Source of the DNA: Salinisphaera sp002433465
Lineage (GTDB): Bacteria; Pseudomonadota; Gammaproteobacteria; Nevskiales; Salinisphaeraceae
NCBI RefSeq assembly: GCF_040361435.1
Contig: NZ_APNL01000010.1
Span: 1 to 64,000 of the forward strand
Length of the DNA: 64,000 bases
Direction of reading: 5' to 3'
A program made the position numbers and the translations under genes. A model generated the notes under the pieces. It was given only the letters and a program-made list of their open reading frames with translations. It did not search any database and was not told the DNA's origin. Numbering within the stretch: position 1 is the first letter of the stretch; each line of letters begins with the position of its first letter. Shown here piece after piece: positions 16,075 through 24,605 of the stretch.

Positions 16075-16869
16075 ATGAACAAGCAGCCTATCGACAACGT
16101 AGACCCGCACGGCCAGCGGCTGGCCGCCCATGAAGCCTTCTGGCAACGCTTTGGCGTGCATCGGGCCACGCGGCAGGCCGAACTGCCGGCCATGGCCACG
16201 GGCTCGCCGACGCTGGATCGCCAGCTGCCCGGCGGCGGCTATCCGATCGGCGCCGTTACCGAACTGCTGTGCAACAACGCAGGGCTGGGCGAGCTGAGCC
16301 TGCTGTTGCACGGCCTGGCCCGGCGCATGCGTGAACAGCCCAAGCGCCAGCTCGCCTTCATCGCACCGCCGCCCACCCTGCAGGCCCCGGCACTCACCCA
16401 GGCCGGCATCGATTGTGCCCGGGTGCCGCTCGTGGCCTGTCGCGACGAGAGCGAAAAAGTGTGGTGTGTCGAACAGATGGCACGGGCGAATGCGTTTGCC
16501 GGTTTCGTCGTCTGGGCCGACCGTCTTGATACAACCGCCCTGCGTCGCCTGCAGCTGGCCGCCGAGAAGGCGGCCTGTCCGGTGTTTGTCTATCGCCATA
16601 TCCGGGCGGCCGCCGAACGCTCGCCGGCGGCCCTGCGCCTGGCGATCACTGCCAGCGGCGGCGGCCAGCGTATCGAGATACTCAAATGCCGCGGCCCTGC
16701 CGGCGCCCGTATTGCCGGACTACAGCCCGGCGTCGAACGCGTCTGGCAATTCGAGCCCCCTCGTGCCGAGCTGGCGGCGCTGCGTGCAGGCGCCAGCAAC
16801 GATATTCCTCAACCCGATCGTGTTCCCCATGTGGCTCGCTCTTCGTCTTCCCCACTGGGCGCTCGATAG
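16075..16869 (+). CDS. imuA: ImuA, mutasome accessory protein (RecA-related)
   Basis: The 264-residue protein is a RecA/SulA-like protein of the ImuA type. It has the gammaproteobacterial features TLDRQLPGGGYPIGAVTELL and NNAGLGELSLLLHGLARRM. The P-loop position is degenerate (no GKT), as in other gammaproteobacterial members I recall. Later KVWCVEQMARANAFAGFVVWADRLDTTALRRLQLAAE is typical. ImuA binds ImuB and helps assemble the damage-inducible translesion complex. The start lies two bases after the LexA box, with no room for a Shine-Dalgarno on a short transcript. The 3' end overlaps imuB by 41 bases, implying coupling. Confidence 0.92.
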   Translation: MNKQPIDNVDPHGQRLAAHEAFWQRFGVHRATRQAELPAMATGSPTLDRQLPGGGYPIGAVTELLCNNAGLGELSLLLHGLARRMREQPKRQLAFIAPPPTLQAPALTQAGIDCARVPLVACRDESEKVWCVEQMARANAFAGFVVWADRLDTTALRRLQLAAEKAACPVFVYRHIRAAAERSPAALRLAITASGGGQRIEILKCRGPAGARIAGLQPGVERVWQFEPPRAELAALRAGASNDIPQPDRVPHVARSSSSPLGAR

Positions 16870-18259
16870 CCGCGCCGATACCAGCGCCCGGCCGCCGGGC
16901 ACGAGCCCGACGCTGGTGGTGGCCGAACAGCGCGGCCGGCGTCATGTCGTGGCCGCCGACGCCTGCGCGCTCGAACAAGGTGTACGCCGCGGCATGCTGC
17001 TGGCCGATGCGCGCATGCGTGTGCCCGAGGCCGTCGTACTAGCACGCCATATCGCCGGCGAAGGGGCCGCGCTCGAACGTCTGGGCGGCTGGGCCTGGCA
17101 TTACAGCAGCCAGGTCCATATCGCACGCGCCAGCGACCGCGTCGAATGCGCGCGCGTGGTGTTCGAAATCGGCGCCAGCCTGCGTCTGTTCGGTGGTCGC
17201 CAGCGCCTGCTCGAACGCGTACGTGCCGATCTCGACCGCATGGGCTATCGCTATACCCTGGGCGTGGGCGACAGCCCCCATGCCGCCCTGGCGTTTGCGC
17301 GTGCGCCTTCGCCCAAACACCGTGCCCAAGGTCTGGCCCGCCTGCCGCTGACCTGTCTGGACCTCGACGCCCAGACCACGCTGTCGCTCAAGGCCAGCGG
17401 GCTGCGCCTTGCCGGCGAACTGCTGGCCCTGCCGCCGGGCACGCTGGTACGCCGCTACGGCAAGCCGACCCTGGACGCGCTGGAGCAGCTGCGCGGCCGC
17501 CGGCCGCACGGGCTGGATTTCTATACCCTGCCGCAGCGCTACGGCACCCGCCACGAGCTCACCGGCGCGGTCGAAACGACCCAGGGACTGGTATTCGTGC
17601 TGCGGCGCGTGTTCGCCGAGCTGGCCGCGTTTCTGCAGGGGGCGGATGCCACCATCCAGACGCTGCAGCTCAAGCTCATTCACGACGATTTGCCGCCCAC
17701 CCGCCTGCTGCTGCGTCTGGCGTCGCCCTCACGTGATGCGGACCATCTGGAGCGGGTGGCCAACGAACGACTGGCCCGGGTCACCCTGGCTGCGCCAGTG
17801 CTCGAAATCGCGCTGGCCAGCGATCGCCTGCGTCGTTTCGAACAGGACCAGGACAGCCTCTGGCGCGACCCCGACCACGCCGGTATCGAACAATGGCCGG
17901 CGGTGCTCGATCGCCTGCGCGCGCGGCTGGGCCACGAGGCAGTCGGCTGGCTGCACGACGTGGACGACCACCGCCCGGAACAGGCCAGTGCCCGCCATGA
18001 CCGGCCGGCCACAAGCCATACCCCCGCGTCGGCCCCACGCCCGATGTGGCTGCTCGACGTGCCCGAGCGTGCGCCGGCCGAGCTGACCCTGATCGCCGGC
18101 CCCGAACGTATCGAAACCGGCTGGTGGGAACACAGCATCCGACGCGATTATTTTCGCGCCCGTGACGGCCAGGGACGCCTGCTCTGGGTTTATCGCGATC
18201 TGGCCCATGCCCCCAGCGGCGACACGCCGGTCTATTACATGCACGGCCTGTTCGGATGA
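16829..18259 (+). CDS. imuB: ImuB, catalytically inactive Y-family polymerase homologue
   Basis: The ATG at 16829 (WLALRLPHWALD) gives 476 residues, the usual ImuB length. The Y-family fold is recognisable (VFEIGASLRLFGG, YTLGVGDSPHAALAFARA, AGELLALPPGTLVRRYG), but the acidic active-site residues of a true polymerase are missing, as known for ImuB. ImuB is the hub that joins DnaE2, ImuA and the beta clamp. A candidate clamp-binding motif, QDSLW, lies at residues 341-345. The C-terminus ends with WWEHSIRRDYFRARDGQGR, typical of the family. Its start overlaps imuA by 41 bases and its stop overlaps dnaE2 by ATGA. Confidence 0.94.
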   Translation: MWLALRLPHWALDSRADTSARPPGTSPTLVVAEQRGRRHVVAADACALEQGVRRGMLLADARMRVPEAVVLARHIAGEGAALERLGGWAWHYSSQVHIARASDRVECARVVFEIGASLRLFGGRQRLLERVRADLDRMGYRYTLGVGDSPHAALAFARAPSPKHRAQGLARLPLTCLDLDAQTTLSLKASGLRLAGELLALPPGTLVRRYGKPTLDALEQLRGRRPHGLDFYTLPQRYGTRHELTGAVETTQGLVFVLRRVFAELAAFLQGADATIQTLQLKLIHDDLPPTRLLLRLASPSRDADHLERVANERLARVTLAAPVLEIALASDRLRRFEQDQDSLWRDPDHAGIEQWPAVLDRLRARLGHEAVGWLHDVDDHRPEQASARHDRPATSHTPASAPRPMWLLDVPERAPAELTLIAGPERIETGWWEHSIRRDYFRARDGQGRLLWVYRDLAHAPSGDTPVYYMHGLFG

Positions 18260-21200
18260 GCGCGCTCGGCTATGCCGAGCTGTGCTGCGTAAGCGGTTTT
18301 TCCTTCCAGCGCGGCGCCTCCACGCCGGAAGAACTGGTCGCCCGCGCGGCCGAACTCGGCTATCAGGCGATCGCACTGACCGACGAATGCAGCCTGGCCG
18401 GCGCGGTACGGGCCCTGCAAACCGCCGAAGCCTGCGCTATCGATCTCATTCTGGGCAGCCGCTTCACCCTCGACGAGGGCGTGACCGTCATTCTGCTGGT
18501 ACGCAACCGCAACGGCTATACCCGCCTGTGCCGGCTGATTACCGACGCCCGGCAACGCGTGGCCAAGGGCGACTACCGTATCGGCCTGGCCGACCTGCAG
18601 GCCGATACCCTGGCCGACTGCCGCATTCTGGTCCTGCCCGATTACGACTGCCCACCCATACCGGCGCTGCATCATCTGCTGGCCTGGCTGGCCACCACCT
18701 ACCCGCGCCAGAGTCATATCGCACTGGCCCTGCATCGACGCGCCGCCGATATGACCCACCGACGCCGCCTCGATGAACTGCGGGCCCGATACGGTCTGCC
18801 GCTGGTCGCGGTGGGCGATGTCCATATGCATCGGCGGGCGCGGCGTGCCCTGCAGGACGTGTTCACTGCCCTGCGCCTGGGCACGACCGTCCACAACGCC
18901 GGGCGGGCATTGTTCGCCAACGGCGAACGCTACCTGCGCCCGCGCTCGACGCTGGCCGCTCTCTATCCCGAAAACACGCTGGCCGCCAGCCTGCGTATCG
19001 CCGCCGATTGCAGCTTTTCCCTGCGCGAAATCCGCTACGACTATCCCTCCGAAGTCGTGCCCCAGGGCCAGACCGCGCTCGAACATCTACGCATGCTGGT
19101 GGAGCGCGGCTGTCGGCGGCGCTGGCCCGAAGGCACGAATGCCGCGATACGTCGGCAGATCGAGCATGAGCTCGCGCTGATCGAGGAAAAGAACTATCCG
19201 CATTATTTTCTGACCGTCCACGATATCGTCGAAGAGGCGAACCGACGCGGCATTCTCTGTCAGGGGCGCGGCTCGGCGGCCAATTCGGTGGTGTGTTTCT
19301 GTCTGGGCATCACCGAAGTGGACCCGTTGCGCCACGACATGCTCTTCGAGCGCTTCATCTCACGTGATCGCAACGAACCGCCGGATATCGACGTCGACTT
19401 CGAACACGAACGCCGCGAAGAGATCATTCAGTACATCTATGCCCGCTACGGCCGTCAGCGCGCCGCGCTCGCGGCCACCGTCATCCATTACCGACCACGC
19501 AGCGCGATGCGCGACGTCGGCCGGGCCATGGGCCTGAGCGTCGACCAGATCGACACCCTGGCCGGCGCGCTGTCGCGCCGCAGCGATGACGGCAGCCTGG
19601 CCGCCCAGCTCGACGAACGCGGTATCGATATCGATGCCGGCGATCTCGATCGTATTCTCATGCTGGTGGATACGCTCATCGGGTTTCCACGTCATCTATC
19701 CCAGCATGTCGGCGGTTTCGTGCTCTCCGAAGTACCGCTGGAAGAGCTGGTGCCGGTGGAAAAGGCAGCCATGCCCAATCGCACTATCATCCAGTGGGAC
19801 AAGGACGATCTGGAAGCGGTCGGCCTGATGAAGATCGACGTGCTCGCACTGGGCATGCTCAGCTGCCTGCGCCGCTGTTTCACGCTCATCGAACGCCATT
19901 ACGGACGCGTGCTCAGCATGGCCACCATTCCCGGCAAGGACAGGCCCACCTACGACATGATTTCGGCCGCCGATACGGTCGGCGTTTTCCAGATCGAATC
20001 GCGGGCCCAGATGACCATGCTGCCACGGCTGCGCCCGCAGCGGTTTTTCGATCTCGTGGTCGAAGTGGCGATCGTACGTCCCGGCCCGATCCAGGGCGGC
20101 ATGGTCCACCCCTACCTGCTCAACCGCGAAAAAAAGCGCGAAGAGATCGAATACCCCAGCGAAGCCCTGCGCGGGGTGCTCGAACGCACCCACGGCGTGC
20201 CGATCTTTCAGGAACAGGTGATGAAAATCGCCATGGTGGCGGCCAATTTCAGCGCCGGCGAAGCCGACGGGCTACGTCGTTCAATGGCCGCCTGGAAGAA
20301 GAAAGGCGGACTCGAACCCTGGCGCGACCGCTTGAAGAGCGGCATGCGGGCCAACGGCTATGCCGAAGAATTCGCCGATCGGATCTTCGAACAGATCAAG
20401 GGTTTCGGCAGCTACGGCTTTCCCGAATCCCATGCCGTGAGTTTTGCCCTGCTCGTCTATGTGTCGTCGTATATCAAATGCCACTATCCGGCCGCCTTCG
20501 CGGCCGCCCTGATCAACAGCCAACCGATGGGCTTCTATGCACCGGCCCAGATCGTGGCCGATGTCAAACGTCACGGGGTGACAGTACACCCGGCCGATGT
20601 GTGTCACTCCGACTGGGACTGCACGCTCGAACGCACCGATACCCAAGCCTTTGCACTGCGCCTGGGTCTAAGGCTGATCAAGGGGCTGTCGCAAGAAGCC
20701 GGCGAACGCATCGTCGCTGCACGCCGCGTCGGCCAATTCGCACGGGTATCGGATCTGGTCACTCGTGCCCGGCTGGATCGGCGCTGCCGCGATGCGCTGG
20801 CCCGGGCCGATGCCCTGCGCGGGCTGGCCGGCCATCGTCATCAGGCGCAATGGCAGATCGCGGCCGCCCGTACCCACGACGATCTGTTTGCCGAGCTCGA
20901 GGCGCCTGAACCCGAAGTGGCCCTGCCCGCGCCGCGCGAAGGCAACGATATCGTGGCCGACTATGCCAGTACCGCCCTGACCCTGCGCAGACATCCGTTG
21001 GCGCTGTTACGCCCGCAGCTGGCTCGCCAGGGCGTGCTCTGTGCCCGCGATTTCGATGCCCTGGCCGATCGTCGCGCTGCGCATGTCGCCGGCCTGGTCA
21101 CCATCCGCCAGCGTCCCGGCAGCGCGAAGGGCACGACCTTCATCACGCTCGAAGACGAAACCGGCTGCGTGAACGTGGTCGTCCATCGCGACCTGCTCGC

Positions 21201-21354
21201 CCGCTATCGCGTGGCCGTCACCAGCGCCCGGCTGCTACGGGTGAACGGCATCATGCAACGCCAGGGCCCCGTTACCCACTGCGTGGCGCGACATATCGTC
21301 GACGACAGCGCCCGGCTCGGGAAACTGACCACGCGCTCCCGAGATTTCCATTGA
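18256..21354 (+). CDS. dnaE2: error-prone DNA polymerase III alpha subunit DnaE2 (ImuC)
   Basis: The 1,032-residue protein begins with a PHP domain (YAELCCVSGFSFQRGAS, ALTDECSLAGAV). The polymerase catalytic aspartates lie in PPDIDVDFEHERRE and MKIDVLALGML. C-terminal helix-hairpin-helix and OB-fold segments follow (TFITLEDETGCVNVVVH). DnaE2 is shorter than replicative DnaE, lacks its tau-binding tail and performs mutagenic translesion synthesis with ImuA and ImuB. ATGA coupling to imuB shows it is the last gene of the SOS operon. The downstream 350 bases hold no co-directional gene. Confidence 0.97.
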   Translation: MSALGYAELCCVSGFSFQRGASTPEELVARAAELGYQAIALTDECSLAGAVRALQTAEACAIDLILGSRFTLDEGVTVILLVRNRNGYTRLCRLITDARQRVAKGDYRIGLADLQADTLADCRILVLPDYDCPPIPALHHLLAWLATTYPRQSHIALALHRRAADMTHRRRLDELRARYGLPLVAVGDVHMHRRARRALQDVFTALRLGTTVHNAGRALFANGERYLRPRSTLAALYPENTLAASLRIAADCSFSLREIRYDYPSEVVPQGQTALEHLRMLVERGCRRRWPEGTNAAIRRQIEHELALIEEKNYPHYFLTVHDIVEEANRRGILCQGRGSAANSVVCFCLGITEVDPLRHDMLFERFISRDRNEPPDIDVDFEHERREEIIQYIYARYGRQRAALAATVIHYRPRSAMRDVGRAMGLSVDQIDTLAGALSRRSDDGSLAAQLDERGIDIDAGDLDRILMLVDTLIGFPRHLSQHVGGFVLSEVPLEELVPVEKAAMPNRTIIQWDKDDLEAVGLMKIDVLALGMLSCLRRCFTLIERHYGRVLSMATIPGKDRPTYDMISAADTVGVFQIESRAQMTMLPRLRPQRFFDLVVEVAIVRPGPIQGGMVHPYLLNREKKREEIEYPSEALRGVLERTHGVPIFQEQVMKIAMVAANFSAGEADGLRRSMAAWKKKGGLEPWRDRLKSGMRANGYAEEFADRIFEQIKGFGSYGFPESHAVSFALLVYVSSYIKCHYPAAFAAALINSQPMGFYAPAQIVADVKRHGVTVHPADVCHSDWDCTLERTDTQAFALRLGLRLIKGLSQEAGERIVAARRVGQFARVSDLVTRARLDRRCRDALARADALRGLAGHRHQAQWQIAAARTHDDLFAELEAPEPEVALPAPREGNDIVADYASTALTLRRHPLALLRPQLARQGVLCARDFDALADRRAAHVAGLVTIRQRPGSAKGTTFITLEDETGCVNVVVHRDLLARYRVAVTSARLLRVNGIMQRQGPVTHCVARHIVDDSARLGKLTTRSRDFH

Positions 21355-21708
21355 ACAGCCGTGTGTTATACGACTTATCGCGAAACAGCAGAAAAACCCT
21401 CTCCGCGGGCTACGCCGATTCCGCAGATTGACGCGAACAAGCGAACTCGTATCAACTTTAATAATTAAAAATAACTCACTGAGGGTAATTGTTTTTTTAA
21501 AACTCATCCCAAACCCGTCGAGTGTTTCAAGTTAACCAATCGGTCCCTGATGGGCGTGCATTGGTAAGGACAAAGTCTTGCACGGCGGGTCGACCACCAC
21601 CGCACAGTCCTCCCAACCAAGACCCTGCGATTGACCTGCTACTTGCCTCCATTCGCGTTCATTTGCCGACGACCAAGCATTCCGGACGCCACGTCGCGAA
21701 GTGGCTGC
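21355..21708. other. gene-free stretch between dnaE2 and clpA
   Basis: No convincing gene is found in this gap. The part from about 21435 to 21520 is strikingly AT-rich for the window (ATAATTAAAAATAA, TGTTTTTTTAAAA). A 72-codon plus-strand frame (21522-21740) runs through the terminator and lacks a Shine-Dalgarno, so it is not accepted. At 21655-21666, GCGTTCATTTGC repeats, inverted, a motif found near 63617. Confidence 0.6.
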
Positions 21709-21738
21709 CAAAAAAAAGGCCCGGTAAAACCGGGCCTT
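21709..21738 (-). terminator. intrinsic terminator of clpS-clpA
   Basis: AAGGCCCGGT (21716-21725) and ACCGGGCCTT (21729-21738) form a 10-bp stem with a 3-base loop. On the minus strand it is followed by a run of T from the A-tract at 21709-21717. It lies 33 bases beyond the clpA stop. Confidence 0.92.
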
Positions 21739-21771
21739 GAATGCACGTGTTGAAGCCTATCGTCGATCGAA

Positions 21772-24033
21772 TCAGGCTTCGGCGATTTCTCGGGACGTGA
21801 TATCGAGCTCGATCGCATCGTCGTCCACGCGCACGACCACCTGGCCGCCGTTGGCCAGTCGGCCGAACAAAAGCTCTTCGGCCAGCGGTTTCTTGATGTG
21901 ATCCTGGATCACACGGGCCATCGGCCGTGCGCCCATCTTCACATCGTAGCCGCGCTCGGCCAGCCAGCTGCGCGCCTCGGCTTCGACCGTGAGCCCGACG
22001 CCGCGTGCTTCCAGCTGTGCTTCGAGCTGGAGGATGAACTTGTCCACCACCCGCTCGATGACTTCGCCCTGCAACGGCTGGAACTGAATGATCGAGTCCA
22101 GACGATTGCGGAACTCCGGCGTAAAGCCACGACGAATGGCTTCCATGCCGTCCGAGCTGCTGTCGCTGGGATTGAAGCCAATCCCGCGGCTGGCCATGGC
22201 TTCGGCCCCGGCGTTGGTCGTCATCACCAGGATGACGTTGCGGAAATCTGCTTCCCGGCCGTTGTTGTCGGTGAGCTTGCCGTGGTCCATCACCTGCAAG
22301 AGCAGGTTGAAGATATCCGGATGGGCTTTCTCGATTTCGTCCAGCAGCACCACCGAGTGGGGCTGCTTGTTGACCGCTTCGGTCAGCAGCCCGCCCTGGT
22401 CATAGCCGACATACCCCGGCGGTGCGCCGATCAGGCGCGACACCGTATGCCGCTCCATGTATTCGGACATATCGAAGCGAACCAGCTCCACGCCCAGATG
22501 CAGCGCCAGCTGGCGGGTGACCTCGGTCTTGCCGACGCCGGTCGGCCCGGCGAACAGGAAAGAGCCGATCGGCTTGTCCCGGTTGTCCAGACCCGAGCGC
22601 GACATCTTGATGGCGCTCGCCAGTGAGGTGACCGCTTCGTCCTGGCCGAAAATCACCAGCTTGAGATCACGCTCGAGCGTCTTGAGCACGTCGCGATCGT
22701 CACGGGACACCGTCTTGGACGGAATCCGCGCAATACGCGACACCATATCCTCGATATCACGGACCTGGACGGTCTTGCGCTTCTTACTGGACGGCCGCAG
22801 ACGCAGACGCGCGCCCGCCTCGTCGATCACGTCGATGGCCTTGTCCGGCAGGTGCCGGTCGTTGATATGCCGGGCCGACAGCTCCGCAGCGGCCTCCAGC
22901 GCCGGCTGCGTGTAGCGCACCTGATGATGCTCCTCGAAACGGTCCTTGAGACCGCGCAGGATCTGCACGGTATCGGCCACGCTCGGCTCCGGCACATCGA
23001 TCTTCTGGAAACGGCGCGCCAACGCCCGATCCTTTTCGAACACACCGCGGAATTCCTGATAGGTGGTCGCACCCATGCAGCGCAACTCGCCGGAAGCGAG
23101 CTTCGGCTTGAGCAGGTTCGAGGCGTCCATCACACCACCCGAGGCCGCACCAGCGCCGATGATGGTATGAATTTCGTCGATGAACAGCACCGCACCGTCC
23201 TGCTTTTCCAGTTCGGCCAGTACGCCCTTGAGACGCTTTTCGAAATCGCCGCGATATTTTGTACCGGCAATCAGCGCGCCCAGATCGAGCGCGTAAATCA
23301 CGCTCTTGCCGAGAACCTCCGGCACCTCGCCGTCGACGATCATGCGGGCCAGGCCTTCGGCGATCGCCGTCTTGCCAACGCCGGCCTCGCCCACCAGCAG
23401 CGGGTTGTTCTTGCGCCGGCGGCACAGCGTTTGCACCACGCGCTCGATCTCGTGATCACGGCCGATCAACGGATCCACGTCACCTTCGGCCGCCTTGCGA
23501 TTGAGGTTGGTCGCATATTGTTCGAGCGGTGACTTGCCGGCCTCGCCGCCCTCCTCGGCTCCTTTCTCCGAGGTCGAGCCGGGCTGTTCGCCTTCGCTAC
23601 CCGACTTGGATACACCGTGCGATACGTAGTTGACCACGTCGAGTCGGCTTACACCCTGCTCGCCGAGCAGATAGACCGCATGTGATTCCTGCTCGGAAAA
23701 GATCGCGATCAGTACGTTGACCGCGGTCACCTCTTTCTTGCCCGACGACTGGACATGGTAGACCGCGCGCTGCAGCACGCGCTGGAAGCCCAGCGTGGGC
23801 TGGACTTCATGATCTTCACCGGCCGGCACGACCGGCACATGCGTATCGATATAGCTTTTGAGTTCGCGTTCCAGACTCGGAATATCCGCGCTTACCGCTT
23901 CCAGCACCTCGGCCACGCCGGGATTATCCAGCAGTGACATCAGCAGGTGCTCGACAGTCAGCATTTCGTGGTGCTGACGTCGCGCCACCATGAAGGCGGC
24001 ATCCAGAGCGGTTTGAAGTTCCTGGCTCAGCAT
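21772..24033 (-). CDS. clpA: ATP-dependent Clp protease ATP-binding subunit ClpA
   Basis: The 753-residue protein has the ClpA layout: double Clp-N repeat (about 1-140), a short linker, and two AAA+ modules with Walker A GEAGVGKT at 215-222 and GPTGVGKT at 496-503. Walker B motifs are LFIDEIHT and LLDEIEKAHPD. The RGIGFN segment near residue 618 supplies the IGF/IGL loop that docks ClpP. There is no ClpB-type middle coiled coil. ClpA unfolds substrates, including N-degron proteins brought by ClpS, for ClpP degradation. clpS lies immediately upstream; an intrinsic terminator follows. Confidence 0.97.
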   Translation of the reverse strand: MLSQELQTALDAAFMVARRQHHEMLTVEHLLMSLLDNPGVAEVLEAVSADIPSLERELKSYIDTHVPVVPAGEDHEVQPTLGFQRVLQRAVYHVQSSGKKEVTAVNVLIAIFSEQESHAVYLLGEQGVSRLDVVNYVSHGVSKSGSEGEQPGSTSEKGAEEGGEAGKSPLEQYATNLNRKAAEGDVDPLIGRDHEIERVVQTLCRRRKNNPLLVGEAGVGKTAIAEGLARMIVDGEVPEVLGKSVIYALDLGALIAGTKYRGDFEKRLKGVLAELEKQDGAVLFIDEIHTIIGAGAASGGVMDASNLLKPKLASGELRCMGATTYQEFRGVFEKDRALARRFQKIDVPEPSVADTVQILRGLKDRFEEHHQVRYTQPALEAAAELSARHINDRHLPDKAIDVIDEAGARLRLRPSSKKRKTVQVRDIEDMVSRIARIPSKTVSRDDRDVLKTLERDLKLVIFGQDEAVTSLASAIKMSRSGLDNRDKPIGSFLFAGPTGVGKTEVTRQLALHLGVELVRFDMSEYMERHTVSRLIGAPPGYVGYDQGGLLTEAVNKQPHSVVLLDEIEKAHPDIFNLLLQVMDHGKLTDNNGREADFRNVILVMTTNAGAEAMASRGIGFNPSDSSSDGMEAIRRGFTPEFRNRLDSIIQFQPLQGEVIERVVDKFILQLEAQLEARGVGLTVEAEARSWLAERGYDVKMGARPMARVIQDHIKKPLAEELLFGRLANGGQVVVRVDDDAIELDITSREIAEA

Positions 24034-24064
24034 TTTGCGTCCCCGAACCTAATGTTCGATTGAG

Positions 24065-24100
24065 GCCTGATTCTGTCCTCGAAGATTGCGAAAATCAGGC
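24065..24100 (-). other. hairpin in the clpS-clpA junction
   Basis: GCCTGATT (24065-24072) and AATCAGGC (24093-24100) are exact reverse complements separated by 20 bases. On the transcript strand the first arm contains the clpS stop codon (TGA). There is no T-run after it in the clpS-to-clpA direction, but the opposite direction has TTTTT (24101-24105). It may modulate the clpS:clpA ratio by RNA processing or by coupling, or act as a terminator for antisense transcription. Confidence 0.5.
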
Positions 24101-24427
24101 TTTTTCCATAGTACACAACAGCGGGTGCTGATGGGCGCGTGCATGGTCGTTGACCATGGCCACCTTGGTTTCGGCTATCTGAGCCGTAAACGTACCAGCC
24201 ACCGCCTTACCCCGCGTATGAACGGTCAGCATGACCTGGACCGACTGCTCGCGGTTGAGATTGAAAAACGTCATCAGCACTTCCACAACGAACTCCATCG
24301 GTGTGAAGTCGTCGTTGTGCATGACCACTTTGTAGAGCGGTGGCTGCTTGGTTTTCGGCCGACTGGTTTCGACAACGGCCTCGCCTTCGTCTTCCACCGT
24401 CGGCTTGGGTTTGTCGGACTGACTCAT
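24095..24427 (-). CDS. clpS: ATP-dependent Clp protease adaptor ClpS
   Basis: The product is 110 residues with a flexible acidic N-terminus and a ClpS core: PLYKVVMHNDDFTPMEFVVEVLMTFFNL, then QVMLTVHTRGKAVAGTFTAQIAETK. The H-N-D-D-x-T-P-M motif and the following M and H residues form the pocket for N-terminal Leu, Phe, Tyr or Trp. It delivers N-degron substrates to ClpA, encoded next. AAGGTAGG precedes the ATG at 24427, which decides against the upstream ATG at 24463. Confidence 0.96.
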   Translation of the reverse strand: MSQSDKPKPTVEDEGEAVVETSRPKTKQPPLYKVVMHNDDFTPMEFVVEVLMTFFNLNREQSVQVMLTVHTRGKAVAGTFTAQIAETKVAMVNDHARAHQHPLLCTMEKA

Positions 24428-24605
24428 CTCGTGCCTACCTTGGCCTGCCGTCGAGTCTTGCATGAAGACTCAATCGGCATCGAATCCATTTTCTATACGC
24501 AGGATATAAGGATACGGGGGCAGCAAATCAATCGATCGGACGCAATCGATCGCCCAGGCCTCGTAGCCAGGGCATCCGCGCGGGTCGGCGCGGGAAGAGG
24601 CGGGG

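Noticed and set aside
21522..21740. 72-codon plus-strand frame between dnaE2 and clpA
   Set aside because: It runs through the clpA terminator hairpin, has no Shine-Dalgarno and no sensible composition.
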